Below, piece after piece: positions 34,123 to 45,035 of a stretch of 64,000 nt of DNA (its first letter is position 1; every line of letters starts with the position of its first letter). Location of the stretch: NCBI RefSeq assembly GCF_017355785.1, contig NZ_JAFEWE010000007.1, positions 233,570-297,569 on the forward strand, read 5' to 3'. The DNA comes from Desertivirga arenae. Its GTDB lineage: Bacteria > Bacteroidota > Bacteroidia > Sphingobacteriales > Sphingobacteriaceae. A program made the translations under genes and the position numbers. Under the pieces are notes generated by a model. The model saw nothing but the letters and a program-made list of their open reading frames with translations, searched no databases and had not been told where the DNA came from.

Positions 34123-35778
34123 ATGCAGTTTGAAATGCTAAAAGAAAAATCATCAATTATCAAAGTAGTTGGTGTAGGTGGTGGCGGTGGCAATGCTGTC
34201 AACCATATGTTTAGACAGGGAATTACAGGTGTTGACTTCATTATCTGCAATACTGATGCGCAGGCGTTGGAGTTAAGTCCTATTCCAAATAAAGTACAGT
34301 TAGGTGCGAGCCTCACTGAAGGAATGGGAGCTGGATCAATACCTGAAGTGGGAAAGAACTCTGCTATCGAAAATATAGAAGATATTAAACGCATGATCGG
34401 CGCCAATACCAAGATGCTATTTATTACGGCAGGAATGGGTGGTGGAACCGGTACTGGCGCAAGTCCCATCATTGCAAAGGCCGCAAAAGAAATGGATATC
34501 CTTACAGTAGCAATTATTACTACTCCATTCTCTTTTGAGGGTAAACGACGTAAGATGCAGGCAGAGGAGGGACTTGACGAGTTAAAGAAATATGTCGACT
34601 CATACCTGGTCATCTCGAATGATCGCTTACGTGAGATTTTCGGAAACCTTACTTTAAGTGCAGCTTTTGCTCAGGCGGATAATATTTTAACAACCGCAGC
34701 CAAAGGTATTGCCGAGATCATTACTATACCCGGTTATATCAACGTCGATTTCAAAGACGTACGTACTGTGATGAGCAACAGTGGTGTGGCTATTATGGGT
34801 AGCTATGCAGCTGAAGGTGAAAACCGGGCTCACCGAGCAGTGGAAGGTGCCTTGGCTTCTCCATTATTGAAAGATAGTGAAATACAGGGTGCTCGTTACA
34901 TCCTTTTAAATATCAGTTCAGGGTCAAGAGAGGTTTCTATGGATGAAGTAAGTGTTATTACTGACTATATCCAGGATGAAGCAGGCTTAGCTGCAGATCT
35001 TATCTGGGGTAACTGCGTTGATGAATCGTTGGGTGAGAAGATCCTGGTGACTATTATCGCTACTGGTTTCCAAACTAAGGAAGAACGTGAAGTAGAAAAG
35101 AGCCAGCAAAAGAAGGTTTCTTTGCTAACGCCTGAAAATGCTCCTATGGTTAAGCCGGTAAACGCAGTGAATTCGTTTATTCAGGTAGAGCCAAAAATTG
35201 AACAACAAATTGTAGAGGCTAAAGCAGAGGAGGATATGCAATCTGACCTGTTTGGTGGGTTCTTCTCTCCAAAAAGTAATCCTGAAGAGCGTGTTCCAGC
35301 TGTTCCATCAGAGCCAAGGATCGTCCGTCATACCCTACATGATGAAGAGCCGGCTGCAAAGCCAGCGGAGCCTTCTCCATTTGAATTTGGTGTGAAGACG
35401 GTTGAATCCGAATTTCAATTCGGTGGTGCTAAGTCTGAGGATTTAAGATCCCCTGAGACCTATGGAACTCCTGAACCTCAACCTGTAGCACCACAACCGG
35501 TTGCTCTTAATCCTGATGATAATAAAACGGATGAGTCTATTGAAGAGCAATTGCGTAAATCAAGGGAGCGTATCCTTCGTCTTAAAGACTTAAGCATGAA
35601 GTTGCGTACAGCAAATGGTTTGCAGGAATTAGAAAATGAGCCTGCTTACAAACGTAAGCAAATGGCACTTCAGCAAACTCCGCACTCTTCAGAGTCTCAA
35701 GTTTCAAGATTTACTATTTCTAATGACACAGGAGAAATTCGGCCTAATAATTCCTTCCTGCACGACAATGTAGATTAA
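34123..35778 (+). CDS. ftsZ: Cell division tubulin-like GTPase FtsZ
   Basis: The 551-residue protein has the GTPase domain with VGVGGGGGNAVNHM, the tubulin signature GGGTGTG at 106-112, and the T7 region GYINVDFKDVRTVM. The globular core ends near 325. A long charged, proline-rich linker (about 330-525) and a conserved tail (RFTISNDTGEIRPNNSFLHDNVD in part) follow, making it much longer than E. coli FtsZ (383); I recall this as common in Bacteroidota. It forms the division ring. Last gene of the cluster, followed by a terminator. Met5 is an alternative start. Confidence 0.96.
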   Translation: MQFEMLKEKSSIIKVVGVGGGGGNAVNHMFRQGITGVDFIICNTDAQALELSPIPNKVQLGASLTEGMGAGSIPEVGKNSAIENIEDIKRMIGANTKMLFITAGMGGGTGTGASPIIAKAAKEMDILTVAIITTPFSFEGKRRKMQAEEGLDELKKYVDSYLVISNDRLREIFGNLTLSAAFAQADNILTTAAKGIAEIITIPGYINVDFKDVRTVMSNSGVAIMGSYAAEGENRAHRAVEGALASPLLKDSEIQGARYILLNISSGSREVSMDEVSVITDYIQDEAGLAADLIWGNCVDESLGEKILVTIIATGFQTKEEREVEKSQQKKVSLLTPENAPMVKPVNAVNSFIQVEPKIEQQIVEAKAEEDMQSDLFGGFFSPKSNPEERVPAVPSEPRIVRHTLHDEEPAAKPAEPSPFEFGVKTVESEFQFGGAKSEDLRSPETYGTPEPQPVAPQPVALNPDDNKTDESIEEQLRKSRERILRLKDLSMKLRTANGLQELENEPAYKRKQMALQQTPHSSESQVSRFTISNDTGEIRPNNSFLHDNVD

Positions 35779-35793
35779 TCCACAGGAAAATAT

Positions 35794-35826
35794 AAAAAGC
35801 CTTTATCTAACAGATAAGGGCTTTTT
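35794..35826 (+). terminator. Intrinsic terminator of the dcw cluster
   Basis: AAAAAGCCTTTATCT, 3-nt loop, AGATAAGGGCTTTTT: a 15-bp stem with one G-T pair and a T-run, directly after ftsZ. Confidence 0.9.
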
Positions 35827-35860
35827 GCTTTATGTATCCTCTATAATAGCTGTAAATTAA

Positions 35861-35890
35861 TTGTTTATCTATCATTAAACTTTAACTTTG
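35861..35890 (+). promoter_or_regulatory. Bacteroidota-type promoter for the alpha-oxoamine synthase gene
   Basis: TTG at 35861-35863, 19 nt, TAACTTTG at 35883-35890. Consensus match and spacing are exact; transcription would start near 35897, about 33 nt before the TTG start codon. Confidence 0.75.
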
Positions 35891-35929
35891 CGCCTATTAT
35901 CCTAATAATAACTTTTAAAAATTAACACA

Positions 35930-37171
35930 TTGGATTTATTTGATAAAATAGCGAAACACATGGGGCCGATCGGGCAGCATCAGAAATGGTCTCATGGGTA
36001 TTTTTCATTTCCAAAACTTGAGGGAGAGATTGCTCCTCATATGAAATTTCGCGGGAAAGAGCATTTAGTGTGGAGTCTAAACAATTACCTTGGATTAGCA
36101 AATCACCCGGAGGTTCGGGAAGCAGATGCTAAAGGGGCGGAAGAATTTGGTATGGCTTACCCTATGGGAGCCAGGATGATGTCGGGTAATTCCAATCATC
36201 ACGAGGCTTTAGAAAAAGAGCTTGCTGAATTTACAGGATTTGATGACGCATTCCTTTTGAACTATGGGTATCAGGGAATGGTGTCTATTATTGATACCCT
36301 GGTTGATCGTAACGACGTTATCGTTTATGACGCAGAGTCGCACGCTTGTATTATTGATGGTGTCCGACTACATATGGGGAAACGTTTTGTTTACCAGCAT
36401 AACGATATTGACAGCTGCCGCAAGCAGTTGGAGAGAGCAACTAAATTAGTAGAGCAAACAGGCGGGGCAATTCTTTTAATTACTGAAGGTGTTTTCGGAA
36501 TGTCAGGAGCCCAAGGTAAGTTAAAAGAACTGGTTGACCTTAAGAAAGATTTCAAATTCCGTCTTCTTATTGACGATGCTCATGGATTTGGAACAATGGG
36601 CCCAACGGGTGCTGGCACGCATGAGGCTCAGGATGTTATTGAAGGAGTTGATGTCTACTTTGGTACGTTTGCTAAATCAATGGCAGGTATTGGTGCTTTT
36701 GTCGCATCTAAAGAAGAGGTAGTGAATTTCCTTCGTTATAATATGCGTTCTCAGACTTTTGCTAAGGCTTTGCCAATGCCTATGGTTGTAGGTTTGCGTA
36801 AGCGCCTGGAACTGCTTAGAACAAAACCTGAATTACGTGAGAAGTTATGGCAAATCGCAACAGCGTTACAAACAGGTTTACGTGAGCGTGGATTTGACCT
36901 TGGAGTTACCAATACGATGGTAACCCCGGTTTTCCTTAAGGGAGAGCTGCATGAAGCTACAGCTATTACAATGGATCTTCGTGAAAATTATAGTATATTC
37001 TGCTCTATCGTGGTTTACCCTGTTATTCCTAAAGGACTTATGGAACTGCGTATCATTCCTACTGCAGCTCATACCCTGGAGGATGTTCAAAGAACTCTTG
37101 ATGCTTTCTCTGAGGTTCAGGAGAAGCTTCAGAAGGGGTATTACAAAGAAGCTAAAGCAATGCCTGCATAA
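35930..37171 (+). CDS. PLP-dependent alpha-oxoamine synthase family enzyme (serine palmitoyltransferase-like)
   Basis: The 413-residue protein has the fold-type I features of alpha-oxoamine synthases: WSLNNYLGLANHPEVREA, GYQGMVSIIDTLVDRNDVIVYDAESHACIIDG (His138 stacks on PLP), LLIDDAHGFGTMGPTGAG (Asp215/His218 region) and GTFAKSMAGIGAF with Schiff-base Lys249. Members condense an amino acid with acyl-CoA (serine palmitoyltransferase, KBL, BioF). Sphingolipid-making Sphingobacteriaceae need such enzymes, but this sequence differs from the characterised Sphingobacterium SPT as I remember it, so substrate is uncertain. Start is TTG, supported by the promoter just upstream and by MDLFDKIA.. resembling homologues. 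Monocistronic, with terminator. Confidence 0.82.
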   Translation: MDLFDKIAKHMGPIGQHQKWSHGYFSFPKLEGEIAPHMKFRGKEHLVWSLNNYLGLANHPEVREADAKGAEEFGMAYPMGARMMSGNSNHHEALEKELAEFTGFDDAFLLNYGYQGMVSIIDTLVDRNDVIVYDAESHACIIDGVRLHMGKRFVYQHNDIDSCRKQLERATKLVEQTGGAILLITEGVFGMSGAQGKLKELVDLKKDFKFRLLIDDAHGFGTMGPTGAGTHEAQDVIEGVDVYFGTFAKSMAGIGAFVASKEEVVNFLRYNMRSQTFAKALPMPMVVGLRKRLELLRTKPELREKLWQIATALQTGLRERGFDLGVTNTMVTPVFLKGELHEATAITMDLRENYSIFCSIVVYPVIPKGLMELRIIPTAAHTLEDVQRTLDAFSEVQEKLQKGYYKEAKAMPA

Positions 37172-37193
37172 GGAAAGCTTTTGATTTCTAAAC

Positions 37194-37221
37194 AAAAAAG
37201 GTGCAATATTGCACCTTTTTT
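37194..37221 (+). terminator. Intrinsic terminator after the alpha-oxoamine synthase gene
   Basis: Perfect palindrome AAAAAAGGTGCAAT/ATTGCACCTTTTTT. The 230-bp stretch after it up to 37454 has no ORF; it contains long A/T tracts (an 11-T run near 37374) upstream of the histone-like gene. Confidence 0.9.
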
Positions 37222-37454
37222 GTTTTTGGGAACTTAGGGGTCTCCACGGTTTAAAGAAATGTATTTTTCATATACTTAAATCAGTTAAATATTCTGCATT
37301 ATAGCAATTGTAGAAAATAAGCCTAATTGTGGAAAAAAAGCCTCTATGGGCATATATGAATATTTTGAAAATATTTTTTTTTTTGAAAAAAGCCGTTACA
37401 TTCGCTTAGCTTATTAAAATTATTAACTTATTAAAAACTAAACTAAGCACTACA

Positions 37455-37646
37455 ATGGCAAATTACGAAAGATTTACGGAGCTAAAAGACCTGATCGTAG
37501 GTTTGGAGGCCGATGCAGACAAGTTCTATAACAAAGGAAACAATGCTGCTGGTACACGTGTAAGAAAAGGTTTACAAGATGTAAAGAACCTGGCTCAGGC
37601 TATTCGTCTTGAAATTCAGGAGTCTAAAAATGCAGCTGCAAAATAA
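37455..37646 (+). CDS. Histone H1-like (Hc1-type) small protein
   Basis: A 63-residue helical protein, MANYERFTELKDLIVGLEAD.. with GNNAAGTRVRKGLQDVKNLAQAIRLEIQESK. This matches the short proteins annotated histone H1 in Bacteroidota, which have the conserved KGNxAAGTRVRKxxQxxK core. It probably binds DNA or RNA and has a role in nucleoid structure, though not experimentally defined here. It is preceded by AT-rich DNA with a TACATTCG near-consensus box at 37397 and followed by a strong terminator, so likely a single-gene, well-expressed unit. Confidence 0.88.
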   Translation: MANYERFTELKDLIVGLEADADKFYNKGNNAAGTRVRKGLQDVKNLAQAIRLEIQESKNAAAK

Positions 37647-37667
37647 ACCCTGTTAAACAAAGAAATT

Positions 37668-37705
37668 AAAAAGCCCGGATGATCATCGCCCGGGCTTTTC
37701 TTTTT
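37668..37705 (+). terminator. Intrinsic terminator of the histone-like gene
   Basis: AAAAAGCCCGG, loop, CCGGGCTTTTCTTTTT. The A-rich left side could also let it serve the convergent dapA gene on the minus strand, whose stop is 20 bp away. Confidence 0.88.
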
Positions 37706-37724
37706 ATTTAATCTTAGCAAATAA

Positions 37725-38603
37725 TTACAATAATGCTTGATAAGCTGCTTTGATCTTCTGCGAAGTAGCTTCACTAACACTTACCAGAGGGAGTCTGAGG
37801 GTATCAGAACATATTCCGATGTGTTTTAGTGCAGATTTAACTCCTGCTGGATTGCCCTCTGCAAACATTAAATTTGTGAAATCGATCAATTTATAATGAA
37901 GTGGCTGTGCTTCTTTAAACTTCCCTTCCAAACATAAACGAATCATATCGGAGAACTGTCTCGGGATGGCATTTGCAACAACTGAGATAATTCCCGCTCC
38001 TCCCATAGCTATCATTGGTAAAGTTACAGAATCATCACCTGAAATAAATAGAAAGTCTGCAGGTTTATCTTTCAGGATCTGATTAAATTGATCAAAATTA
38101 CCTGAGGCTTCTTTTACTCCAAAGATGTTTTTGAAATCAGAAGCCAGGCGTAAAGTAGTTTCTGGTGCCAGATTACTTCCAGTACGACCCGGAACATTAT
38201 AAAGAAGAATAGGAAGCTGGGAAGCTTCTGCTATTGCTTTATAGTGTTGATAGATCCCTTCTTGAACAGGCTTATTGTAATAAGGACTAACAGAGAGAAT
38301 AGCTTCGTAACCAGGAACCTTAAATTCTTGAACAGCTTTTACGATTTCTCTGGTGTCGTTGCCGCCAATTCCTGCCATTAAGGGCAAGCGTCCAGCAACT
38401 TTTTCAGCAATAAATTCCCAGATTGCCTTCTTCTCATCCTTATCGAGTGTTGCTGATTCACCTGTAGTTCCTAAAGCTACCAGGTATTCAACTCCACCAT
38501 CTATCTGATGTTCAATAAGTCTTTCTAAACCGCTGAAGTCAACTTCTCCGTCTGATCTGAAAGGAGTTACAAGCGCTACCCCTGTTCCGTAAAATTTGTT
38601 CAT
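37725..38603 (-). CDS. dapA: 4-hydroxy-tetrahydrodipicolinate synthase
   Basis: The 292-residue TIM barrel has GTTGES (Thr46, Thr47), SPYYNKP, YNVPGRTG (catalytic Tyr135, Arg140) and GVKEASGN with Schiff-base Lys164. It condenses pyruvate and aspartate semialdehyde in the lysine/diaminopimelate pathway, feeding the MurE substrate made for the cell wall. It is 157 bp downstream of ligA on the same strand, after a long palindrome that includes the ligA stop. Confidence 0.96.
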   Translation of the reverse strand: MNKFYGTGVALVTPFRSDGEVDFSGLERLIEHQIDGGVEYLVALGTTGESATLDKDEKKAIWEFIAEKVAGRLPLMAGIGGNDTREIVKAVQEFKVPGYEAILSVSPYYNKPVQEGIYQHYKAIAEASQLPILLYNVPGRTGSNLAPETTLRLASDFKNIFGVKEASGNFDQFNQILKDKPADFLFISGDDSVTLPMIAMGGAGIISVVANAIPRQFSDMIRLCLEGKFKEAQPLHYKLIDFTNLMFAEGNPAGVKSALKHIGICSDTLRLPLVSVSEATSQKIKAAYQALL

Positions 38604-38740
38604 TATTTTTCTTAAACCTGACCCCTTAATAGTTGCTGATTAATTACGACATCTTCGGGGGCTGTAAAATAGGCCGCTAATTTAGCAAAGAGATATGAGA
38701 AATAAGATATGAGTTATCAGAAATACGTCAACCACTGAAC

Positions 38741-40839
<2,099 letters not shown>

Positions 40840-40877
40840 TTAAAAAAGGCTTATATTGGCAGGCCAAACAATAATCA

Positions 40878-41468
40878 ATGAATTCTAAAATAAAAGTACT
40901 TCAACTTGTTGCAATTTGTTCGTTGCTGATTTTTAGCTCTTGTTCGTCTACAAAAAAAACGACCAGCTGGTTTAGAAAAGGGGACTGGTATAATGGTTTG
41001 CCTTTGATTCCCTACGGAGATATTGATAAAAAGGAATTCGAATCGCAATATCAAAAAAACAGAGCATGGTGGGATTTGGCCTTTAAATATCTTAAGGAGA
41101 CTAATTTGGAAACGGTAGCTCCCGGAAAATATCCCTTAGATGGAGATAATGTTTACGTTTCTGTAACAGAAGGACCTGGTAAGAAATTTGAAGCGGCTAA
41201 TTGGGAGTCGCACAAAAAGGTTATAGATATACAGTACATAGCGCGCGGGAAAGAAAAGATGGGGATGGCACCTGTTGCAAAAGCGACTGTAACTAAGCCT
41301 TATGATGAGAAGAGGGACGTTGCGAATTACGCTACAGAAGGTAAATTTTATATAGCAGAGCCAGGCACTATGTATATCTTCTTTCCAGGGGATGCTCACA
41401 AGCCAAGTATTGATGTGGATGGAAAACCAATAAAGAAGGTGGTTGTGAAGATCAGATATACGGAATAG
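40878..41468 (+). CDS. YhcH/YjgK/YiaL-family lipoprotein
   Basis: The 196-residue protein has a lipoprotein signal ending IFSSC and a cupin-like domain of the YhcH/YjgK/YiaL (DUF386) family: KFEAANWESHKKVIDIQYIARGKEKMG, KPYDEKRDVANYA and FPGDAHKPSIDVDGKPIKKVVVKI, with conserved His/Glu residues that bind metal in relatives. Family members act on sugars or sialic-acid derivatives (anomerase-like). Most are cytosolic; a lipid-anchored form implies periplasmic or outer-membrane location. Alone on this strand between ligA and the MBL gene. Confidence 0.85.
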   Translation: MNSKIKVLQLVAICSLLIFSSCSSTKKTTSWFRKGDWYNGLPLIPYGDIDKKEFESQYQKNRAWWDLAFKYLKETNLETVAPGKYPLDGDNVYVSVTEGPGKKFEAANWESHKKVIDIQYIARGKEKMGMAPVAKATVTKPYDEKRDVANYATEGKFYIAEPGTMYIFFPGDAHKPSIDVDGKPIKKVVVKIRYTE

Positions 41469-41532
41469 GAATTAAAGCAACTTTGAATAGGGATTGGGAC
41501 ATCAGGCAAGGTGTCCCATTTTTGTTTGTAGA

Positions 41533-42540
41533 TTAAAGATATTGCATCCACCAAAGGTTTTGGTATTCCTTTGCTAGTACAGTTTCACCAGGTTCGGGAA
41601 GAAGTAGTTTGATATCTTTTTCTTTCGCAGCAATAAGCAGATCTTCCACAGGTTCTTCCCAGGGTTGGGGGGCAAGGTTGAAGGTAGCCCAGTGAATTGG
41701 AAGCATTAGTTTTCCTTTCAGCATAAGATGGGCTTCTGTCGCCTTAACTGGTCCCATATGTATATCTTCCCAATCGTCATTTGCGGCTCCTATCTCTAAA
41801 GCTGTAAGGTCGAATGGTCCGTATCTTTCTCCTATATCAGAAAAGCCGGGGAACATTCCTGAATCGCCCCCAAAGAAGAAACTATGTTGGGGACCCTGAA
41901 TGACCCATGAGGCCCAAAGAGTCTTATACCGATCTCTAATCCACCGACCTGAAAAATGGCGGGCAGGAGTTGCTGCAATCTTAAATCCCTTCTCAAGTTC
42001 ATATTCATCCCACCAATCAAATTCATGAATATTATCAGGATAAGCACCAAAGGTTTTAAGCCATTTACTTACTCCCAGTGGGCAAAAAAACTGCATTCCC
42101 GGGCGAATATTAATGATTTGCCTGATGGTCTTTTCATCAAGATGATCATAATGGTCATGAGAAATAATTATTCCTTCCAGTGGAGGTAGCTCTTCAAGCT
42201 TTAATGCCGGGGTGAAAAAACGCTTAGGGCCAATAAAACTAAAGGGAGAAACTACTCCAGACCATACAGGATCAGTAAGGAAACGCTTGCCGTCTACTTC
42301 CACTATAAGAGTTGAATGACCAAGCCAGGTAACCCTTACTCCTTCATGCGGCGCTTGGTCTAGTAATTCAATTTTGGAACGAAATGGGCCAAGAGGGATT
42401 TTGGGCTCGCGTAAATGCTTCCTCTTGTCCAGGAAGTTCTCCCGAACTATTTTTAAAAAAGTCCCTTGCTTAGTAACGACAGTAGGGAGTGTATTAAGAA
42501 AGATTTTTCCATTGAAGTTTGGCGATTTGTAAGCCGTCAT
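41533..42540 (-). CDS. MBL-fold metal-dependent hydrolase (NAPE-PLD/UlaG-like)
   Basis: The 335-residue protein has the metallo-beta-lactamase core VRVTWLGHSTLIVEVDGKRFLTDPVWS, the metal-binding SHDHYDH (His128, His130, Asp132, His133), FFGGDSGMFPG and LMLPIHWATFNLAPQPWEEP. The layout resembles bacterial NAPE-PLD-like and UlaG-like hydrolases; the substrate is unknown. No signal peptide. The start overlaps the stop of the PorV/PorQ gene by 4 bases (ATGA), so it is in an operon with it. Confidence 0.85.
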   Translation of the reverse strand: MTAYKSPNFNGKIFLNTLPTVVTKQGTFLKIVRENFLDKRKHLREPKIPLGPFRSKIELLDQAPHEGVRVTWLGHSTLIVEVDGKRFLTDPVWSGVVSPFSFIGPKRFFTPALKLEELPPLEGIIISHDHYDHLDEKTIRQIINIRPGMQFFCPLGVSKWLKTFGAYPDNIHEFDWWDEYELEKGFKIAATPARHFSGRWIRDRYKTLWASWVIQGPQHSFFFGGDSGMFPGFSDIGERYGPFDLTALEIGAANDDWEDIHMGPVKATEAHLMLKGKLMLPIHWATFNLAPQPWEEPVEDLLIAAKEKDIKLLLPEPGETVLAKEYQNLWWMQYL

Positions 42541-43664
42541 CTAGTAGGATTATTGAAAATTAGCCTTACTGAAAACACGTTACTGTACAGCGCGTCAGAA
42601 ACGTTTCCTAAGTCTGTTAACGCGTAATCAATGCTAAAGTTCTTGATCCTGATTCCGATTCCTGCGTTGGGCTGGAACTCGTAGCTTTCCTTTCCTTCAA
42701 AATCTTTCGACTTTTGAATATTGCCAATCCCTGCTCTCAAAAAGGCTATCTTTTTGAAATTTCCTTCGAGGCCAAACGTTGGATCGGCACTTATGGGATC
42801 GGCAGAGACCAGGACATTCCTTCTCCCGTCGGTTGTTAAATTGAGATTAGTCTCTGCAGAAATGCCAAAATTTTCATTGATTGGAGTGGAGTAGGCCGCA
42901 CCGAGAATAATTCGAGGATAGGTTATTTCAGTTGAGTTTTTGGGGATATTATTCCCTGTAGAAGCATACACGGTTGAAAGTTTTTCTGCGTTATAGCTCC
43001 AGGAATTATAGGTGGTAGTTATATCCCTTCCCATAACTCCAAAAGACCAATGTCGTTTTAAGTACTGAATTCCAAAGTCAAGTCCAAATCCGAAGGATTT
43101 ACCATATTCTCCAACCTTCCGGTGAATCACTTTAACGTTTCCTCCATAACTCAGTCCCTGGCTTTCCCCATCAATGTTTTCACTATCTCCTATTGAAGCA
43201 GGACCTACTCTTCGTTTTCTTGCGTTCCTTGCGTAAGATAGGATAAAGGCATAGTCGGCAGCAGAAAAGGATTTAACACGGTCATAATTAATATTGCCAT
43301 CGGCATCAATCAATTCCGAAGTATCAGGGATATCATCAACAGCAAAACGGACTATGGAAAATGAAACTACGGCCGTATGATCTGATACAGCAGAAGCCAA
43401 ACCTGCATAATCATACCGGGCAAGGCCTGCAAAGTATTCCGAGTGCATAACACTTGCTTGCACAGGACCTTCCATTCGGGTTAAGCCAGCTGGGTTCCAA
43501 TAGGCAGCAGTAACGTCGTTGGCAGAGGCTATTACAGATTGGGACATACCGAACGCCCTTGACCCAACCCCAATGTTTAAAAACTCATTGCTGTACTTCT
43601 CCTGAGAGAGGGAAATTGCAGGTAGTAATAAGGCTAGAAAAGGAACTTTAACGCGGAATGTCAT
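42537..43664 (-). CDS. PorV/PorQ-family outer membrane beta-barrel protein
   Basis: The 375-residue protein has a signal peptide (about 1-20, PAISLSQ) followed by EFLNIGVGSRAFGMSQSVIASANDVTAAYWNPAGL, the diagnostic start of the PorV/PorQ family (FadL-like barrels), and many amphipathic strands up to the aromatic end FSVRLIFNNPTR. PorV and PorQ act at the outer face of the type IX secretion system, but many paralogues have no known role. It overlaps the upstream AcpH-like gene by 17 bases and the MBL gene by 4. Confidence 0.85.
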   Translation of the reverse strand: MTFRVKVPFLALLLPAISLSQEKYSNEFLNIGVGSRAFGMSQSVIASANDVTAAYWNPAGLTRMEGPVQASVMHSEYFAGLARYDYAGLASAVSDHTAVVSFSIVRFAVDDIPDTSELIDADGNINYDRVKSFSAADYAFILSYARNARKRRVGPASIGDSENIDGESQGLSYGGNVKVIHRKVGEYGKSFGFGLDFGIQYLKRHWSFGVMGRDITTTYNSWSYNAEKLSTVYASTGNNIPKNSTEITYPRIILGAAYSTPINENFGISAETNLNLTTDGRRNVLVSADPISADPTFGLEGNFKKIAFLRAGIGNIQKSKDFEGKESYEFQPNAGIGIRIKNFSIDYALTDLGNVSDALYSNVFSVRLIFNNPTR

Positions 43665-44334
43665 TATTCAGAATGCTTTCGATCTCCTCAAAGATAAGCA
43701 TAAAATCTCGCTGAAGCTTTTGCTGATAGTCAATCAGCACTGCCGTCAACTGCAGCTTTTGCGTTTCAGAAAATGGATCTTCCCAAATACGCATGCAGAT
43801 TCTGTTTAAGGCGTACATAATGTTGCTTGCTTCGCGATAGCTGTTCAAATAAGAAGCTTCTATAAACTCGTCAAGGAACTTGAAGAATTTATCGGTGTCA
43901 AAAACAGAGTTTAGTTCCAGGAAGCACTCTAAAGCCTCTCGATCAACTTCAGCAAGGATAGAGTAAAAGTTTTCAGCTTCTACTTTAGACTCAGTAAGGA
44001 GCAAACCATCAAGCATTAGCTCCAAAGCGATATGAGCTACGAAAGAAGGGCGCGCAGGAGAACTTTCCAGAATAGGGGAGATAAGCGCCTTGATCTCATG
44101 GGTGTGCTGACAGAAGAAATCTGAGGAGTGAAAGTAATTGTCGACGGCGATGTGCCTTTTCCAACCCCAGAAAATATTACTTACATTTTCGTCATCATAA
44201 AAGGCTTCCTGTTTTTCAGGGCGAAGGCTCCATTCCTTCTTCGCATTTTTTACAAGATCAGGCAATACCACTCCAATAACCCTTTCCGGATCCCGGTTGT
44301 ACCTGTCAAAATAAAAATGAGATAAAAAATTCAT
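43648..44334 (-). CDS. AcpH-like (DUF479) protein, putative
   Basis: The 228-residue protein begins MNFLSHFYFDRYNRDPERVIGVVLPDLV and contains GWKRHIAVDNYFHSSDFF and FVAHIALELMLDGLLL. The start and the scattered His/Asp residues resemble acyl carrier protein phosphodiesterase (AcpH, DUF479, an HD-like helical fold), but similarity is remote and I am not certain of the activity. No signal peptide. First gene of a three-gene overlapping unit with the PorV/PorQ protein and the MBL hydrolase. Confidence 0.6.
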   Translation of the reverse strand: MNFLSHFYFDRYNRDPERVIGVVLPDLVKNAKKEWSLRPEKQEAFYDDENVSNIFWGWKRHIAVDNYFHSSDFFCQHTHEIKALISPILESSPARPSFVAHIALELMLDGLLLTESKVEAENFYSILAEVDREALECFLELNSVFDTDKFFKFLDEFIEASYLNSYREASNIMYALNRICMRIWEDPFSETQKLQLTAVLIDYQQKLQRDFMLIFEEIESILNNDIPR

Positions 44335-44384
44335 GCAGCTCCCTTCGCTAGTGCGACTTGTTACAATATACGAAATATTTATGA

Positions 44385-44954
44385 TTAAATCAGGTTGTTT
44401 AGTAAGGCATGCTGGAGTAAAAGGATCGTTTTTACGTCTTTTATCTCGTTAGTCCGTAACTTATGCCTGATTTCCTCTGCGGTATATTCCAGTACATCGA
44501 TATATTCGCCTTCCTCCTTCAAACCTCCGCCCTGAGCTATTCTCATGTCAGGAGTGTATCTGCCTACGAAAAAGTGAACATATTCAGTAAATGAAGATGG
44601 CGAACTATAGCCTTCCGCTATTTTTTCTATTTCCGAAATACGGTAGCCCGTTTCCTCTTCAACTTCACGCACGATAGCATGTTCCGGCAGTTCCCCTTCG
44701 TCTAATAAACCTGCACATGCTTCCAGAAGTTGCTGGTTATTATCGAGGTAAACTGGCAGGCGAAACTGTTTGGTAAGGATCACGGTTTTTCTCTCCTGGT
44801 CATATAATAATATTGTGGCTGCCGGGGGACGATTGAAAACAACTCTTTCTATGGTTTGCGTTTCTCCGTTTTGTGTCTTTTCTACGCTTATCGACTCGAG
44901 CTTGCCGTGATGTTCTGATAAAGTTCGTCTTTCTAGGATTCTGATGTCTGGCAT
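44385..44954 (-). CDS. NUDIX hydrolase (NudK/ADP-ribose pyrophosphatase-like)
   Basis: The 189-residue protein has a complete NUDIX box at 82-104 (Gly82, Glu88, REVEEETGY at 96-104) and an N-terminal part (RVVFNRPPAATILLYDQERKTVILTKQFRLPVY) like GDP-mannose pyrophosphatase NudK and ADP-sugar hydrolases. EGYSSPSSFTEYVHFFVG follows the box as in that subfamily. It hydrolyses a nucleoside diphosphate linked to a sugar; which one is not clear. Divergent from tyrS. Confidence 0.9.
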   Translation of the reverse strand: MPDIRILERRTLSEHHGKLESISVEKTQNGETQTIERVVFNRPPAATILLYDQERKTVILTKQFRLPVYLDNNQQLLEACAGLLDEGELPEHAIVREVEEETGYRISEIEKIAEGYSSPSSFTEYVHFFVGRYTPDMRIAQGGGLKEEGEYIDVLEYTAEEIRHKLRTNEIKDVKTILLLQHALLNNLI

Positions 44955-45005
44955 GTCCTACTAACAATGTGAAGTATGGGTGAGTTTTTAATTTCTCAAT
45001 TCTTC

Positions 45006-45013
45006 TATCTTTG
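45006..45013 (+). promoter_or_regulatory. -7 promoter box for tyrS
   Basis: TATCTTTG fits TAnnTTTG and lies 22 nt before the ATG at 45036. Because it is downstream of the other in-frame ATG (44976), it supports 45036 as the translation start. Confidence 0.6.
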
Positions 45014-45035
45014 CTGCCTTAATAAGATCCCTAAG

